The notes below the pieces were generated by a model, which saw only the letters and a program-made list of their open reading frames with translations, was not told where the DNA came from and did not search any database. A stretch of 43,148 nt of DNA from a bacterium (GTDB lineage Bacteria > Patescibacteriota > Saccharimonadia > Saccharimonadales > UBA4665): contig JAJZKM010000006.1 of assembly GCA_021804085.1 (NCBI GenBank), forward strand, positions 1 through 43,148, read 5' to 3'. The position numbers and the translations under genes are program-made. This document shows, piece by piece, positions 16,460-25,321 of the stretch. Positions within the stretch are counted from its first letter, which is position 1; the number at the start of each line of letters is the position of its first letter.

Positions 16460-17956
16460 TTAGTGTATTGGTGGTTCAGGTGGTAAATAGTTAGGTGAAA
16501 TAATTGGCGGAGGTACTTCTGGAGCCGCATCGTTATCATTATTATCAATACTAAACTTCGACGGATCAAAAGAAGTCGAAGATTCCGGTTCGGTAGTACC
16601 ACTATCCAAAGCAGAATCAACTTGCTCATGAAGTTGATCTATGTGCGGACTATGAATCGCTTTTTCGAGATCCTCTAGGGTCTGACTTTCAACATTATTT
16701 ATAGCTGGGGTCACACCTAATGGCGCTGGGGGTTGGGGTGGATCTATCACATTGGTTATGCCCGCAGGAGGTTGTGTAGTGGGAATATAAGGAGGGTTTT
16801 CTTCATTAGTTTCCTCTTGAGCAATTGCATTATTACCATTCCCTTCTTGAGTATGATGTAACAATTTAGGTTCATCACCTGACGAAGTACTGTATGAATC
16901 CATGACCGGACCGGAAAACTGTTCACTGAACCGACTATCGGAGTTTAGTGGACCGACTGAATCCTCAGATTCAAAAACCCTACTAGAATTATTGCGTGAA
17001 TTGTTTAATAAATCGTCCTCATTTTCATTATCGTCACTGTGTTCTTGCGCTTCAACAGTAGGTATAGCTTCTTCGTTCGGCTTGAGTTCGTCGGTATCGT
17101 GGTCAATTTCAAGTATTCCATTTGAATTAGTGTTTTGATCAGACTGTAACTCGGCATCTGACACCTCTTCTGCCTGGTTTGACATATCAGATTTTGGTTT
17201 TACTGGTTCAGTAGTTGTTTCTGACAGCTTATTTGCAACCAGCTGTTGATTAGCACCAGCAGCCATTAATGCGGCGGCAATACTCATTGTGTTTGGTGTG
17301 GTTTTACCGTTGGCGAAACGACCGGTTGCCGCAACTACACCAGTAAGCAATGCAGTGGCAATTTGAGGATCTAGCTGATTAGCATCCAATGTTTTACAAA
17401 CTTCAAATACTAATTCACAAAGGCTACTTGCCCCTTTTTCAAGCCAGTTAACTGACCCTATGTCCGAAACATCATCTCCAACATTAATAGTGGTGACTAC
17501 AGCATCATGCAATATTCGACCATGAGACGTAATTGCTTGATCAATATCCTTTTGTTTAGTCACCCCAATAGCTACAACAGCATCAACATTAAAGTCGCCC
17601 TGACTATACTCTAAATCATCCGCCCCTAGACTGGTTCGATAAGGCGTAATAGAAATTTTTACGACTCTATCTTCTATTTTATATGTAAGTTTATCGGCCT
17701 TGCTTTTATCTAGTGCAATTATGAAATCTCGAAGACTGTCGGTATTTTTTTCAATCGTAGTCTCCGGCTGAAGAAATTCAAGTGTATCTGGTATATCGCC
17801 ACTAAAAACCGCAGTAGCGTGCTTGCCGGCCTTGTTCAACCAAAGCGTCATACCAATGCAAGACGATAACTGATCGACGCTAGGATTGCTACTTACGGTA
17901 ACAAGAATATTTGTTGCCGCTTTTAGTTTTTCTACTAACTGTTCTTTAGTTTCCAT
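16460..17956 (-). CDS. Degenerate DHH-family protein with long acidic tail
   Basis: 498 residues. Residues 1-250 have the layout of NrnA/DHH phosphoesterases: an opening ILVTVSSNP strand, VDAVVAIGV, RILHDAVVTTINVGDD, and a LLTGVVAATGRFANGKT block. The metal-binding motifs are altered. The DxDG loop is SNPSVDQLSS and the DHH triad strand reads HDAVVTTIN, so nuclease activity is doubtful. Residues 250-498 are low-complexity Asp/Glu/Asn/Ser-rich, then Pro-rich (PEVPPPIISPNYLPPEPPIH), and likely disordered. The position before truB is the usual place for nrnA. It may be a scaffold or binding protein derived from that enzyme. Confidence 0.75.
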   Translation of the reverse strand: METKEQLVEKLKAATNILVTVSSNPSVDQLSSCIGMTLWLNKAGKHATAVFSGDIPDTLEFLQPETTIEKNTDSLRDFIIALDKSKADKLTYKIEDRVVKISITPYRTSLGADDLEYSQGDFNVDAVVAIGVTKQKDIDQAITSHGRILHDAVVTTINVGDDVSDIGSVNWLEKGASSLCELVFEVCKTLDANQLDPQIATALLTGVVAATGRFANGKTTPNTMSIAAALMAAGANQQLVANKLSETTTEPVKPKSDMSNQAEEVSDAELQSDQNTNSNGILEIDHDTDELKPNEEAIPTVEAQEHSDDNENEDDLLNNSRNNSSRVFESEDSVGPLNSDSRFSEQFSGPVMDSYSTSSGDEPKLLHHTQEGNGNNAIAQEETNEENPPYIPTTQPPAGITNVIDPPQPPAPLGVTPAINNVESQTLEDLEKAIHSPHIDQLHEQVDSALDSGTTEPESSTSFDPSKFSIDNNDNDAAPEVPPPIISPNYLPPEPPIH

Positions 17957-18093
17957 GATATTTGTTTTTAGTGTAACTTAATGTGCATAATACCATAATC
18001 TTCATCGTCTTGTCGATATTTATTTGCAAATTCAGTACATCTTCTTGTATAGTTAACAACATAAACAAACTAACTTTAAGATAATTAAAAAAT

Positions 18094-18405
18094 ATGCCTA
18101 TTATTAAATCCGCAAAGAAACGTGTACGAGTAGCAAAAAAGGCTACCATAAGAAACGTCAAGACAAAACGCTCACTTAAAAGCGCTCTTAAAACATTTTC
18201 ACAAAAGCCAAGTAATAGCTCCCACTCCCTTGCTCAAAGCAAAATAGATACTGCTGTAAAAAAAGGGTCTATCCACAAGAATAAAGCCGCTCGATTAAAA
18301 AAACGAGCAGCGGCAAAGGCCAAGGCCGCCAATGTAAAACCTGCAGCAAAGAAAACAGCTGTAAAGAAACCGGCAGCAAAGAAAACAGCTGTAAAGAAGT
18401 CTTAA
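18094..18405 (+). CDS. rpsT: 30S ribosomal protein S20 with histone-like tail
   Basis: 103 residues. The S20 helical bundle spans 1-75: MPIIKSAKKRVRVAKKATIR, then a KTFSQ...SKIDTAVKKGSIHKNKAARLKKR block. About 28 extra residues of Ala/Lys/Pro follow, with PAAKKTAVKK present twice in tandem, like histone-H1-type basic tails. S20 binds 16S rRNA near the 5' domain and helix 44. Convergent overlap with holA is 4 nt (TTAA, 18402-18405). The holA-rpsT adjacency is common in bacteria. Confidence 0.95.
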   Translation: MPIIKSAKKRVRVAKKATIRNVKTKRSLKSALKTFSQKPSNSSHSLAQSKIDTAVKKGSIHKNKAARLKKRAAAKAKAANVKPAAKKTAVKKPAAKKTAVKKS

Positions 18406-19313
18406 ATACTAAGCAAGAAATAGATTAATGCATCGTCAGCATTTATGTCGACACTTTTGCATTTGGAATCTATTACAATCAGGCGATCAATCGCAGCTAC
18501 TAGTTGAGAATAATTAATCTTTCTAGCGAGAGCAAAAGCTTTATCAAGTGACCACGGGTTAATGCCACTATCATTATTTATATTTTCCCTACTGCCCGCA
18601 GATTTAACCAAAACGAGAAGATGTAGCTGCCAAGCCAATGAACCAATTATTAGTAAGGGATCAACTTTCAAGGCCCGTTGTTCAAAATATATCCTCACAG
18701 CCTCTTTAGTGTTACCACTAAACGCTGCAGCTGCTACATCGAAACTTTTGCTATTAATTCCCGGCTCCACTAAAAGATCAATGCTTTGGCGACTAATTTC
18801 AGGCTTATAGATGACTAGTTTCTGCACTTCTTGATCAAGTAATTGTTGTTTTGCCCCCGAACGTTCTACTAAATATAGCGCATCAGAAACACTAATACTG
18901 CCTCCATAGAAATCAACTCTAGTTCGTAGCCACGATGCTAGCTGATCAATTCTGAGCTCATTGAACTCTTTAAAATCTGAATACTTTTTTAGCCCTTTAT
19001 ATAACCTGCTTCTCGCATCCAATGATCGCTCAATAATTATGAGTTTAGTTTGCTCCTGAGGAGTCTCTACAAAGGAGAGTATAGCATCACTCAGGTCTTT
19101 GTTGCGTGAAACATCTCTTAGTAGAATTAGTCTATTTTGAACAAAAAGAGATGGTGAAGTAATTCGCTGAATCACTTCTTCTGCTGTAACGGTGTCGGCG
19201 TCGATTCGCTCCACGCCCATTGGACCATTTTCTTCAATGTATAGTGCCACATTTTGATCAATTTCCTGATTGATCAAAAAACTATTGCTACCAGTTAAAG
19301 TAATTACACCCAT
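18402..19313 (-). CDS. holA: DNA polymerase III subunit delta
   Basis: 303 residues, close to the family norm of about 330. The opening strand MGVITLTGSNSFLINQEI matches the delta N-terminus, where the Walker A is normally degenerate. LFVQNRLILLRDVS and LIIIERSLDARSRLYKGLKK follow, then the helical collar domain with PLLIIGSLAWQLHLLVLVKS near 222. Delta opens the beta clamp as part of the clamp loader. The stop is shared by overlap with rpsT. Confidence 0.9.
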   Translation of the reverse strand: MGVITLTGSNSFLINQEIDQNVALYIEENGPMGVERIDADTVTAEEVIQRITSPSLFVQNRLILLRDVSRNKDLSDAILSFVETPQEQTKLIIIERSLDARSRLYKGLKKYSDFKEFNELRIDQLASWLRTRVDFYGGSISVSDALYLVERSGAKQQLLDQEVQKLVIYKPEISRQSIDLLVEPGINSKSFDVAAAAFSGNTKEAVRIYFEQRALKVDPLLIIGSLAWQLHLLVLVKSAGSRENINNDSGINPWSLDKAFALARKINYSQLVAAIDRLIVIDSKCKSVDINADDALIYFLLSI

Positions 19314-19328
19314 GCTTAAGTAAGTATT

Positions 19329-20207
19329 TTACGCTGTTTTTACTTTTTGGCACCTTGGACATAAATGAGTGCCCCGACCAGCGAAGCGTATTTTAATGAT
19401 TTCAGTACCGCAACGAGGACAGGGCTGCCCTTCTTTTCTAAAGACCTTCGCAATTTCTAGATAATTACCTTTTTTACCTTCTGCGTTGACATAGTTACGA
19501 TCAGTAGAACCTCCTTTTTCGATACTTAAACGTAATACCGACACAAGAGAAGCATATAACGCCTTATAATCTCTGATTTTAAGTGCTTGGACTTTAGTAG
19601 CTGGATGTATTTGCGCGCCCCAAAGGCTTTCGTCGGCATAGATATTACCTACTCCTGATACTACTCCCTGATCCAATAGCACGGACTTAATCGAAGATTG
19701 GGTACGTTTTTGAAGTCGTTGTCTTAGATCTTGCCACGTAAATAAATTGTCTAGGGGATCTGGACCAAGCTTTGCGAAAAATGGTAATGAATTAATCTGT
19801 GATGTTGGATAAAGACGCATCCAGCCGAATTTACGTTGATCATTAAAATATAGCTTAGATCCATCAGTAAACGTCACGACGACTCGCGTTGATTTGTCCG
19901 GCAATGAATTTAAGAGCGAAGATGAAGGATGTCCTCCCCCAAAACGTATTTCCTTCCCTTCGTATACTAGCTGACCAGTCATTCTAAGATGAACGATCAG
20001 GCTATAGTTACTATTAAGCTCAATTAATAAAGCCTTCCCCCGACGCTGAATTCCAATTACGGTTGCATTAATCATAAACTGATCGACTTCATTGTAAGAA
20101 TTAGGAAAGCTTTTTTGGACGTCAAAAGTAACCGACTCAAAACGCTTACCTTTGATTAGTCGTTCTAATCCTAAATATATAGTTTCAACTTCAGGAAGTT
20201 CTGGCAT
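19329..20207 (-). CDS. mutM: Formamidopyrimidine-DNA glycosylase (Fpg/MutM)
   Basis: 292 residues, full length. The mature N-terminus PELPEVETI has the catalytic Pro2 and Glu3. LIVHLRMTGQLVY supplies the conserved middle motif, and the H2TH segment is LLDQGVVSGVGNIYADESL. The zinc finger is complete, with C263, C266, C283 and C286. The enzyme excises 8-oxoguanine and FaPy lesions and nicks the abasic site. The zinc finger is intact here, unlike the metal sites of DnaG and UDG in this window. It lies 15 nt upstream of holA. Confidence 0.97.
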   Translation of the reverse strand: MPELPEVETIYLGLERLIKGKRFESVTFDVQKSFPNSYNEVDQFMINATVIGIQRRGKALLIELNSNYSLIVHLRMTGQLVYEGKEIRFGGGHPSSSLLNSLPDKSTRVVVTFTDGSKLYFNDQRKFGWMRLYPTSQINSLPFFAKLGPDPLDNLFTWQDLRQRLQKRTQSSIKSVLLDQGVVSGVGNIYADESLWGAQIHPATKVQALKIRDYKALYASLVSVLRLSIEKGGSTDRNYVNAEGKKGNYLEIAKVFRKEGQPCPRCGTEIIKIRFAGRGTHLCPRCQKVKTA

Positions 20208-20239
20208 AACACTAATAGGTAGTATACTTCTTTAAGAAT

Positions 20240-20476
20240 ATGTACTCCATAAAAGATATACTGGCAGAAAAAGATTTTTCGATTCCTGATGAGGTTAAAA
20301 TTATTAAATTATTTATCAAAGAAAAATATAAACAAGATATTGAAATAAAGATAACAACCAGAGAAATATTTATTTCCTCACCAAGCGCAGCATTAATAAG
20401 TAGTCTCAGGCTAAATTCTCCAGAACTTATAAAGGTTACCGGAACGGATAAAAAAATCCGTTTTAGAATTATTTAG
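20240..20476 (+). CDS. Small DciA/DUF721-like protein
   Basis: 78 residues. The pattern is an N-terminal helix, then strands IEIKITTREIFISS, a helix SAALISSLRLNSPELIKV and a final KKIRFRII strand. This matches the KH-like C-terminal half of DUF721/DciA proteins (xLxVxxxSxxxxxxLxxxxxeLl...i). DciA loads the replicative helicase in many bacteria. The assignment rests on the fold pattern only. It is divergent from mutM with a 32-nt gap and overlaps the next convergent gene by 4 nt. Confidence 0.5.
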   Translation: MYSIKDILAEKDFSIPDEVKIIKLFIKEKYKQDIEIKITTREIFISSPSAALISSLRLNSPELIKVTGTDKKIRFRII

Positions 20477-21045
20477 ATGTTTAAATTAGTAGTTAGTTGG
20501 TTGTATTGCGGAACCTGAGCTTGGAAAAGAGTTAAAGTTAACTGAAGATTACCGTCATAAGTATGAGTACCCCCGCAATCAGTGGTCCAATAGCGTAGAA
20601 TCTGTTTTCCGTTAACACCAAAGCTAAAAATGTATCTGTCTCCTGTCGGACAGTATCCGCTGGCCTGTCTTAAATCGGGATTATTTGAGCCTTCAGTATA
20701 TCCAGCGTATTCAAGCGATCTTAGAAAAACATGAAATGCACTTTCGTCCATTGGATATGTGGCTGACCTTAGAATGTTGTCGCTATAGCCACTAAAAACT
20801 TCAACTTTGGTAACAGAATTAGAAACAACCACCAGAACCTGATTATGCTGCGACGGAGCATTAACTGGCCCATCAATAAGCATTGCAGCATATGCGCTAG
20901 GATTTTTAGCGTAACCAGCTATTAGTTTTTCCGAAGAAGTAGAGTTGCCATGAAGTAAGATAAAAATAAGCGCAACAATTAGTAGCAGAAACGCTAGTCC
21001 AAAACTAAAAAGAAACCTCAGGTGATTTCTCCTATACATATACAC
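20473..21045 (-). CDS. Membrane-anchored extracytoplasmic protein, unknown function
   Basis: 190 residues. A basic N-terminus (MYMYRRNHLRF) precedes one hydrophobic span at about 11-31, so it is predicted to be a signal-anchor protein with the rest outside the membrane. The outer part has two Cys (about 132 and 158: SGYCPTGDRYIF and TTDCGGTHTYDG) that could form a disulphide. No enzyme motif is recognised. The stop overlaps the DciA-like gene (TTAG, 20473-20476). A gene-poor stretch lies upstream. Confidence 0.7.
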   Translation of the reverse strand: MYMYRRNHLRFLFSFGLAFLLLIVALIFILLHGNSTSSEKLIAGYAKNPSAYAAMLIDGPVNAPSQHNQVLVVVSNSVTKVEVFSGYSDNILRSATYPMDESAFHVFLRSLEYAGYTEGSNNPDLRQASGYCPTGDRYIFSFGVNGKQILRYWTTDCGGTHTYDGNLQLTLTLFQAQVPQYNQLTTNLNI

Positions 21046-21584
21046 GCCTTAACATAATGTTTTACAATATGTGATCTATTCTATCAACTCTTATCCCCCT
21101 AAGTCCATAGTTTTAATTTTAGTTTCACATCTGTTGGCGGTAACCAAGAGCTGTTACTGATAATAAAATGCCTTAGGCGAAACGACCTAGAGTCACTGTT
21201 GACAGGTTCATTCACTGAAACTTGTGAAGATAAGTTAATACTCAGCGTTGATGGACGCAAACGAAAAAAGACAAGACACGAAAACCAAGGACAAACGGCA
21301 TTAAATAACTCAGGGTGGTTATGTGTGCCTTGGCGGATGAATTAGATAGCTTTTTGTTTTTAGAAGTTAGTTGATTGTACTTCGGTTTTTGAACTTTGTT
21401 TTTTTACACTTAATCTGGACACATCGAGAAAAAGGCTTAAGACTTAATTTGATACCCAACAACTTGCTAATAAAGCTCTTGTATTCTAGGAACAAGGCTA
21501 GACTGAAATAAGATTACATTTGATTCTACATTCTGGAAGATATGTTATCTAGGTAAACATAATATATAATAAGATATATCTAAT
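21046..21584. other. Gene-poor stretch, possible rRNA-like fragment
   Basis: No convincing gene. A minus-strand frame of about 78 codons is open near 21104-21341 but has no ATG or ribosome binding site. On the plus strand, 21301-21336 (ttaaataact cagggtgg... gtgtgccttggcgg) follows the order of conserved blocks at the 5' end of bacterial 23S rRNA (TTAA, AAGGG, TGCCTTGGC). This may be a short displaced rRNA fragment or coincidence. The last ~60 nt are very AT-rich and probably hold the promoter of the 21585 gene. Confidence 0.3.
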
Positions 21585-22046
21585 ATGGCTGTGAGACTAA
21601 CCTACCAGACCGGCATCGCAACAACTATTCAGTTTATTGCTGTATCGGTTTTAAACTTCATGAGTGGTATTTATAGCTCTGTCAACCAATGCATTAGCAG
21701 TAATAGTAGCAGTAGCTGTGTTGGTGACGTAGTACTACAAATCGGTTATTTTCTAGTCATTACAATCTGGTTTGGGGCCTTATGGTTGGCCGGTTTTGCA
21801 GCTCAAGATCGTCGAAGTCGTCGCATCTCTCAATTATTAATCATGGGCGAAGGAATAGTATTTCTTATAGGCTTATTTGGTCTCATGCATCACAAACAAT
21901 CTATATTGCCACTAATAATAAGCATCTTCGAGGTTGCAACATCGATTTGGATTGCATGGTTAGCTTTTCGATTAATTAGAGCAAAGGGTGGTCGCGTTAG
22001 GGTTCGCAGTCATGTGCGCCACCGAAAGAGTTCAACTAAGGCCTAG
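21585..22046 (+). CDS. Four-TM hypothetical membrane protein
   Basis: 153 residues with four predicted membrane spans at about 12-30, 48-70, 84-103 and 107-128. The C-terminus is strongly basic (RAKGGRVRVRSHVRHRKSS), consistent with a cytoplasmic tail. The loop between the first two spans carries two Cys in NQCISSNSSSSCVGD, which could form an external disulphide. No family is recognised. Convergent with polA, sharing CTAG at 22043-22046. No clear Shine-Dalgarno lies in the AT-rich leader, but ATG 21585 is the only good start. Confidence 0.72.
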   Translation: MAVRLTYQTGIATTIQFIAVSVLNFMSGIYSSVNQCISSNSSSSCVGDVVLQIGYFLVITIWFGALWLAGFAAQDRRSRRISQLLIMGEGIVFLIGLFGLMHHKQSILPLIISIFEVATSIWIAWLAFRLIRAKGGRVRVRSHVRHRKSSTKA

Positions 22047-24688
22047 AGCTCACCCCAGTTATTGCCGATCACTACATCAACATCTAATCTTACCGACAAT
22101 TTATATACTTCCTGCATTATGTTCTGGATATCTTTAGCTAAGTTGGTGGCAATAGCTTCCGGACACTCAATAAGTATAGAGTCATGAATCTGCAATAATT
22201 GCCTAGCTTCTTTTGTATTAGATTTTAAATATTGTTCAATCTTGATCATAGCTAGCTTCATTAGATCTGCCGCCGTACCTTGAATCGGCATATTAATTGC
22301 GGCTCTTTCAGCGGCAGATCTAAGTTTAAAGTTTCTTGAACTAATATCTGGTATTTGTCTACGTCTTCCGAACAGCGTTTCGACATATCCCTGATCCCTT
22401 GCCTGTTCCAGTAAGTGATCCATATAGTCAAAAAGTGGACGGCGTAGGTTTTTATATTTATCTATAAAGCTAATTGCTTGATCTCGATTCATCCCTGTTG
22501 CCACACTCAAACCATGAGGACTCATTCCGTAGAGAATCCCAAAATTAATAGTCTTAGCATGGCTGCGCATTTGTTTCGTAACATCTTCGGGACTACGGCC
22601 AAACACTTCCGCAGCAGTCATTAAGTGAATATCCGCTCCCCGATTAAACATATCTATTAAATTCTGATCATTCGCAAGCACTGCCGCTAATCTAAGTTCA
22701 AATTGAGAATAGTCGGCACTAATTAATTTTTTATTTTTCCCTGCGATAAATGCCGATCTAATTCTTCTTCCAAGATCCGTACGAGTTGGTATGTTTTGCA
22801 GGTTTGGATCGGTACTACTTAATCGGCCGGTTTGAGCAACGGTCAAATTAAATGTTGTATGTACACGACTAGCAGAATCCACTTGCTTAGGTAGCGTGTT
22901 TACGTAAGTACTTTTCAACTTAGCAATTTCCCTGTACCGGCTAACTAGATCAATAATTGGATGCACTCCTGAGAGTTTTTCTAGCTCATTTGCTGCTGTA
23001 CTATAGCCTGTCTTGCCTTTCTTAATTCTTGCACTATCAAGTTTCAGACGATTAAATAATATGTCTGCAAGTTGAGATGGACTAGCAATATTAAATTCGC
23101 ATTCACTATATCCAAATATTTGTTGTTCAACATCAGACAACATATCATCAATCTCTACTGAAAAACTATGCAAATATGCAGTATCGAGCTCAATCCCCAC
23201 CACCTCCATCCTGGCAAGAACTTCGGTAAGAGGCCATTCGATATTTTCCACTAACCACGTGAATGCTTTTATTTTTTTAAGGTTTTTCTGCTGTAACTTA
23301 TATATAGCAACCAATAACGCAGATATTACCGGCGAGTTAGAGATAAAACTATCACAATCTAATTCATCTATAGAAGATCCGTTATATCCCAATTCACTTC
23401 TAGCTATGTCGCTAAGCGATTGCTCACGACGATTACTACTTAAAATGAATGCTGCAATAAGTATGTCGTGACAAACTCGAGGTAAATTAATAACACCTAG
23501 ATCAATAAAACATTCTAAAACAGATTTTAGGTTATGACCAATAAGCGGTGGCAAATTTTCGAGGAATTCGGCAAGCTGTTTTTTGTCTAGTTTATCTGTC
23601 CTAAGGACGTAGGTAGTCTCACCGTCAAAACTAATAGTCACAACTTTGTTTCGCTCTCCATGGGCCCCTTCAGACCAGCTAGAAATATATACAGATTGGG
23701 CATTTTTAAAAATAATAGAAGACAGGTCACTTGATTCTACGATTTCCCTCCACGAGCCAAAATTTAAATTAGTCGAAGATTGGCTATTCTGATCTTGAGA
23801 AATTTTACTATTTAAGGGTTCTGGCAGTTGTCTAAGCAACGACCTAAATTGTAATTTATTAAGTAAATCAATAAGTTTCTTAACGTCCGCTTTGCTACCA
23901 TCCATGGTGGTTATGTCTAGTTTTAGTGGAGCATTGGTCCAGATTGCAGCCAACTGCTTACTTAAGTAGGCCAAGTCTTTACCGGATTTAAGTTTAGTCT
24001 TCAACCCGATAGGAGATATAAGTTCAATATTGTCATATATTCCATCTAACGTAAGGTAGTTTTGAAGCAGTGTTGTCGCAGTTTTCTGGCCCACACCAGG
24101 AACCCCCGGAATATTATCCGAAGAATCACCCATAAGCGCCTTAAGATCCAAAAACTGACTTACTTTTAACCCATACTTAGCCTCAAAGCTTTGAGGAGAA
24201 AAAAGTTCAATATTACTCAGGCCGGTCTTTAAAACATATACATTAACTCTCGGTCCAACTAACTGCAGCATATCGAGGTCTGAAGTTATGAGCAACGTTT
24301 CCATTCCAGCTTTATCTGCCTGAAGGGCTAAAGTACCCATAATGTCATCGGCTTCGTAATCATCCAATTCATACAACGGCCAACCGAAAGCCTTAAGTAG
24401 TTCATGAAGTATTGGTATCTGTTGTTTAAAATCTTCAGGTGCGGGTTTTCGACCGGCCTTATATTGCGGATATAACTCTAAGCGACGCCGAATATTAGTT
24501 TTTGGTTTATCCCATGCAACTGCAACATAGTCAGGTTTCAGTCGACGAATAACCTCAAGCGCCATTGTCGCAAAGCCATAAACTCCTCCCGTAGAAACTC
24601 CTTCATCGGTAGCCAAATTAGGCATAGCGTAATAACCACGATAAAACACACTTTTACCGTCAATGATAGCAAGTCTTTTATTTGCCAT
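22043..24688 (-). CDS. polA: DNA polymerase I, proofreading site degenerate
   Basis: 881 residues. The 5'-3' nuclease domain (1-290) has DGKSVFYRGYYAM, ELDDYEADDIMGTL and GDSSDNIPGVPGVGQKTA. The 3'-5' exonuclease region (about 320-470) lacks the DxE of Exo I (VYISSWSEGA instead), so proofreading is probably absent, as in Taq Pol I. The polymerase has motif A SADYSQFELRL, motif B RSHAKTINFGILYGMS, and motif C QIHDSILIE. In motif C the usual HDE is HDS, with catalytic D836 kept and the next Glu replaced by S837. The enzyme fills gaps in repair and Okazaki fragments. It is the last gene of the dnaG-rpoD-kinase-polA run. Confidence 0.96.
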   Translation of the reverse strand: MANKRLAIIDGKSVFYRGYYAMPNLATDEGVSTGGVYGFATMALEVIRRLKPDYVAVAWDKPKTNIRRRLELYPQYKAGRKPAPEDFKQQIPILHELLKAFGWPLYELDDYEADDIMGTLALQADKAGMETLLITSDLDMLQLVGPRVNVYVLKTGLSNIELFSPQSFEAKYGLKVSQFLDLKALMGDSSDNIPGVPGVGQKTATTLLQNYLTLDGIYDNIELISPIGLKTKLKSGKDLAYLSKQLAAIWTNAPLKLDITTMDGSKADVKKLIDLLNKLQFRSLLRQLPEPLNSKISQDQNSQSSTNLNFGSWREIVESSDLSSIIFKNAQSVYISSWSEGAHGERNKVVTISFDGETTYVLRTDKLDKKQLAEFLENLPPLIGHNLKSVLECFIDLGVINLPRVCHDILIAAFILSSNRREQSLSDIARSELGYNGSSIDELDCDSFISNSPVISALLVAIYKLQQKNLKKIKAFTWLVENIEWPLTEVLARMEVVGIELDTAYLHSFSVEIDDMLSDVEQQIFGYSECEFNIASPSQLADILFNRLKLDSARIKKGKTGYSTAANELEKLSGVHPIIDLVSRYREIAKLKSTYVNTLPKQVDSASRVHTTFNLTVAQTGRLSSTDPNLQNIPTRTDLGRRIRSAFIAGKNKKLISADYSQFELRLAAVLANDQNLIDMFNRGADIHLMTAAEVFGRSPEDVTKQMRSHAKTINFGILYGMSPHGLSVATGMNRDQAISFIDKYKNLRRPLFDYMDHLLEQARDQGYVETLFGRRRQIPDISSRNFKLRSAAERAAINMPIQGTAADLMKLAMIKIEQYLKSNTKEARQLLQIHDSILIECPEAIATNLAKDIQNIMQEVYKLSVRLDVDVVIGNNWGEL

Positions 24689-24703
24689 ACTTAGTAGTAT
24701 AGC

Positions 24704-25321
24704 CTAGACCTTGACTCCAAGAGCCAGTTGAAGTTTAGAGGTTAGATCAGCAAGATCGTTAGTATTGTTTTCGATAAATATATCGGCCTTCTTTTTAACA
24801 TCAATTAACGAAAGCGTAGCTGAATCGCCACCAGAAGGACGATACATCTCAGCTTCTTCTTCGGCCAAAAACTGCTGAAATGAAATTTGATCATTTACCG
24901 ATCTATTGGCGCCTCTTAAAGCTAAATTTGCCTGAAGGCGATCATAGCGTGTTCTAGGGTCTCCATCTAGCCAAATCACAACCCCACCAAGAGCGTGCAC
25001 CCTATCTGCTTCCGATGGATTACGTAAACTTGCCATTACTAAACCAACATAATCTTTGGTATTTTCACTAAATAGATCCACAGCCTTATCGATTAAAAAT
25101 GCATTGCCACTAACACGTCTCCATTCAGCACTCAATGAACGCATGTTCTCTCGACTAAAAGATAATTTCTGCTTTTTTAACTCTTGTCGTAATATATCGG
25201 TAACCGAAACAAATAAGTAATTAAACTCCTGAGACAATATATTTCCGGCACTATCTTTGCCCGAAGCATTAGTTCCAGATAAACCAATATATGGAGGCAA
25301 CATATTACCGGATATAATCAT
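24704..25321 (-). CDS. P-loop nucleotide kinase-like protein
   Basis: 205 residues. Walker A GTNASGKD is at 16-23. [18 protein letters not shown] block and [15 protein letters not shown] at about 117-131 resemble the lid region of dephospho-CoA/NMP-type kinases, and a C-terminal helix follows. This looks like a small-molecule kinase of the AAA_18/dephospho-CoA kinase-like group. The substrate is not readable. The start overlaps rpoD by 17 nt, and an internal ATG (Met7) would nearly remove the overlap. The tight position between rpoD and polA suggests a nucleotide-supply role, but that is inference. Confidence 0.7.
   Translation of the reverse strand: MIISGNMLPPYIGLSGTNASGKDSAGNILSQEFNYLFVSVTDILRQELKKQKLSFSRENMRSLSAEWRRVSGNAFLIDKAVDLFSENTKDYVGLVMASLRNPSEADRVHALGGVVIWLDGDPRTRYDRLQANLALRGANRSVNDQISFQQFLAEEEAEMYRPSGGDSATLSLIDVKKKADIFIENNTNDLADLTSKLQLALGVKV

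Noticed and set aside
17946-18161. A 71-codon minus-strand frame with hydrophobic residues over the rpsT start.
   Set aside because: It is antisense to the well-supported S20 gene and to the DHH promoter region, with no ribosome binding site or family pattern.
21104-21341. A ~78-codon open minus-strand frame ending in KLKLKLWT.
   Set aside because: It has no ATG, no ribosome binding site and no family pattern, and lies over the putative rRNA-like fragment.
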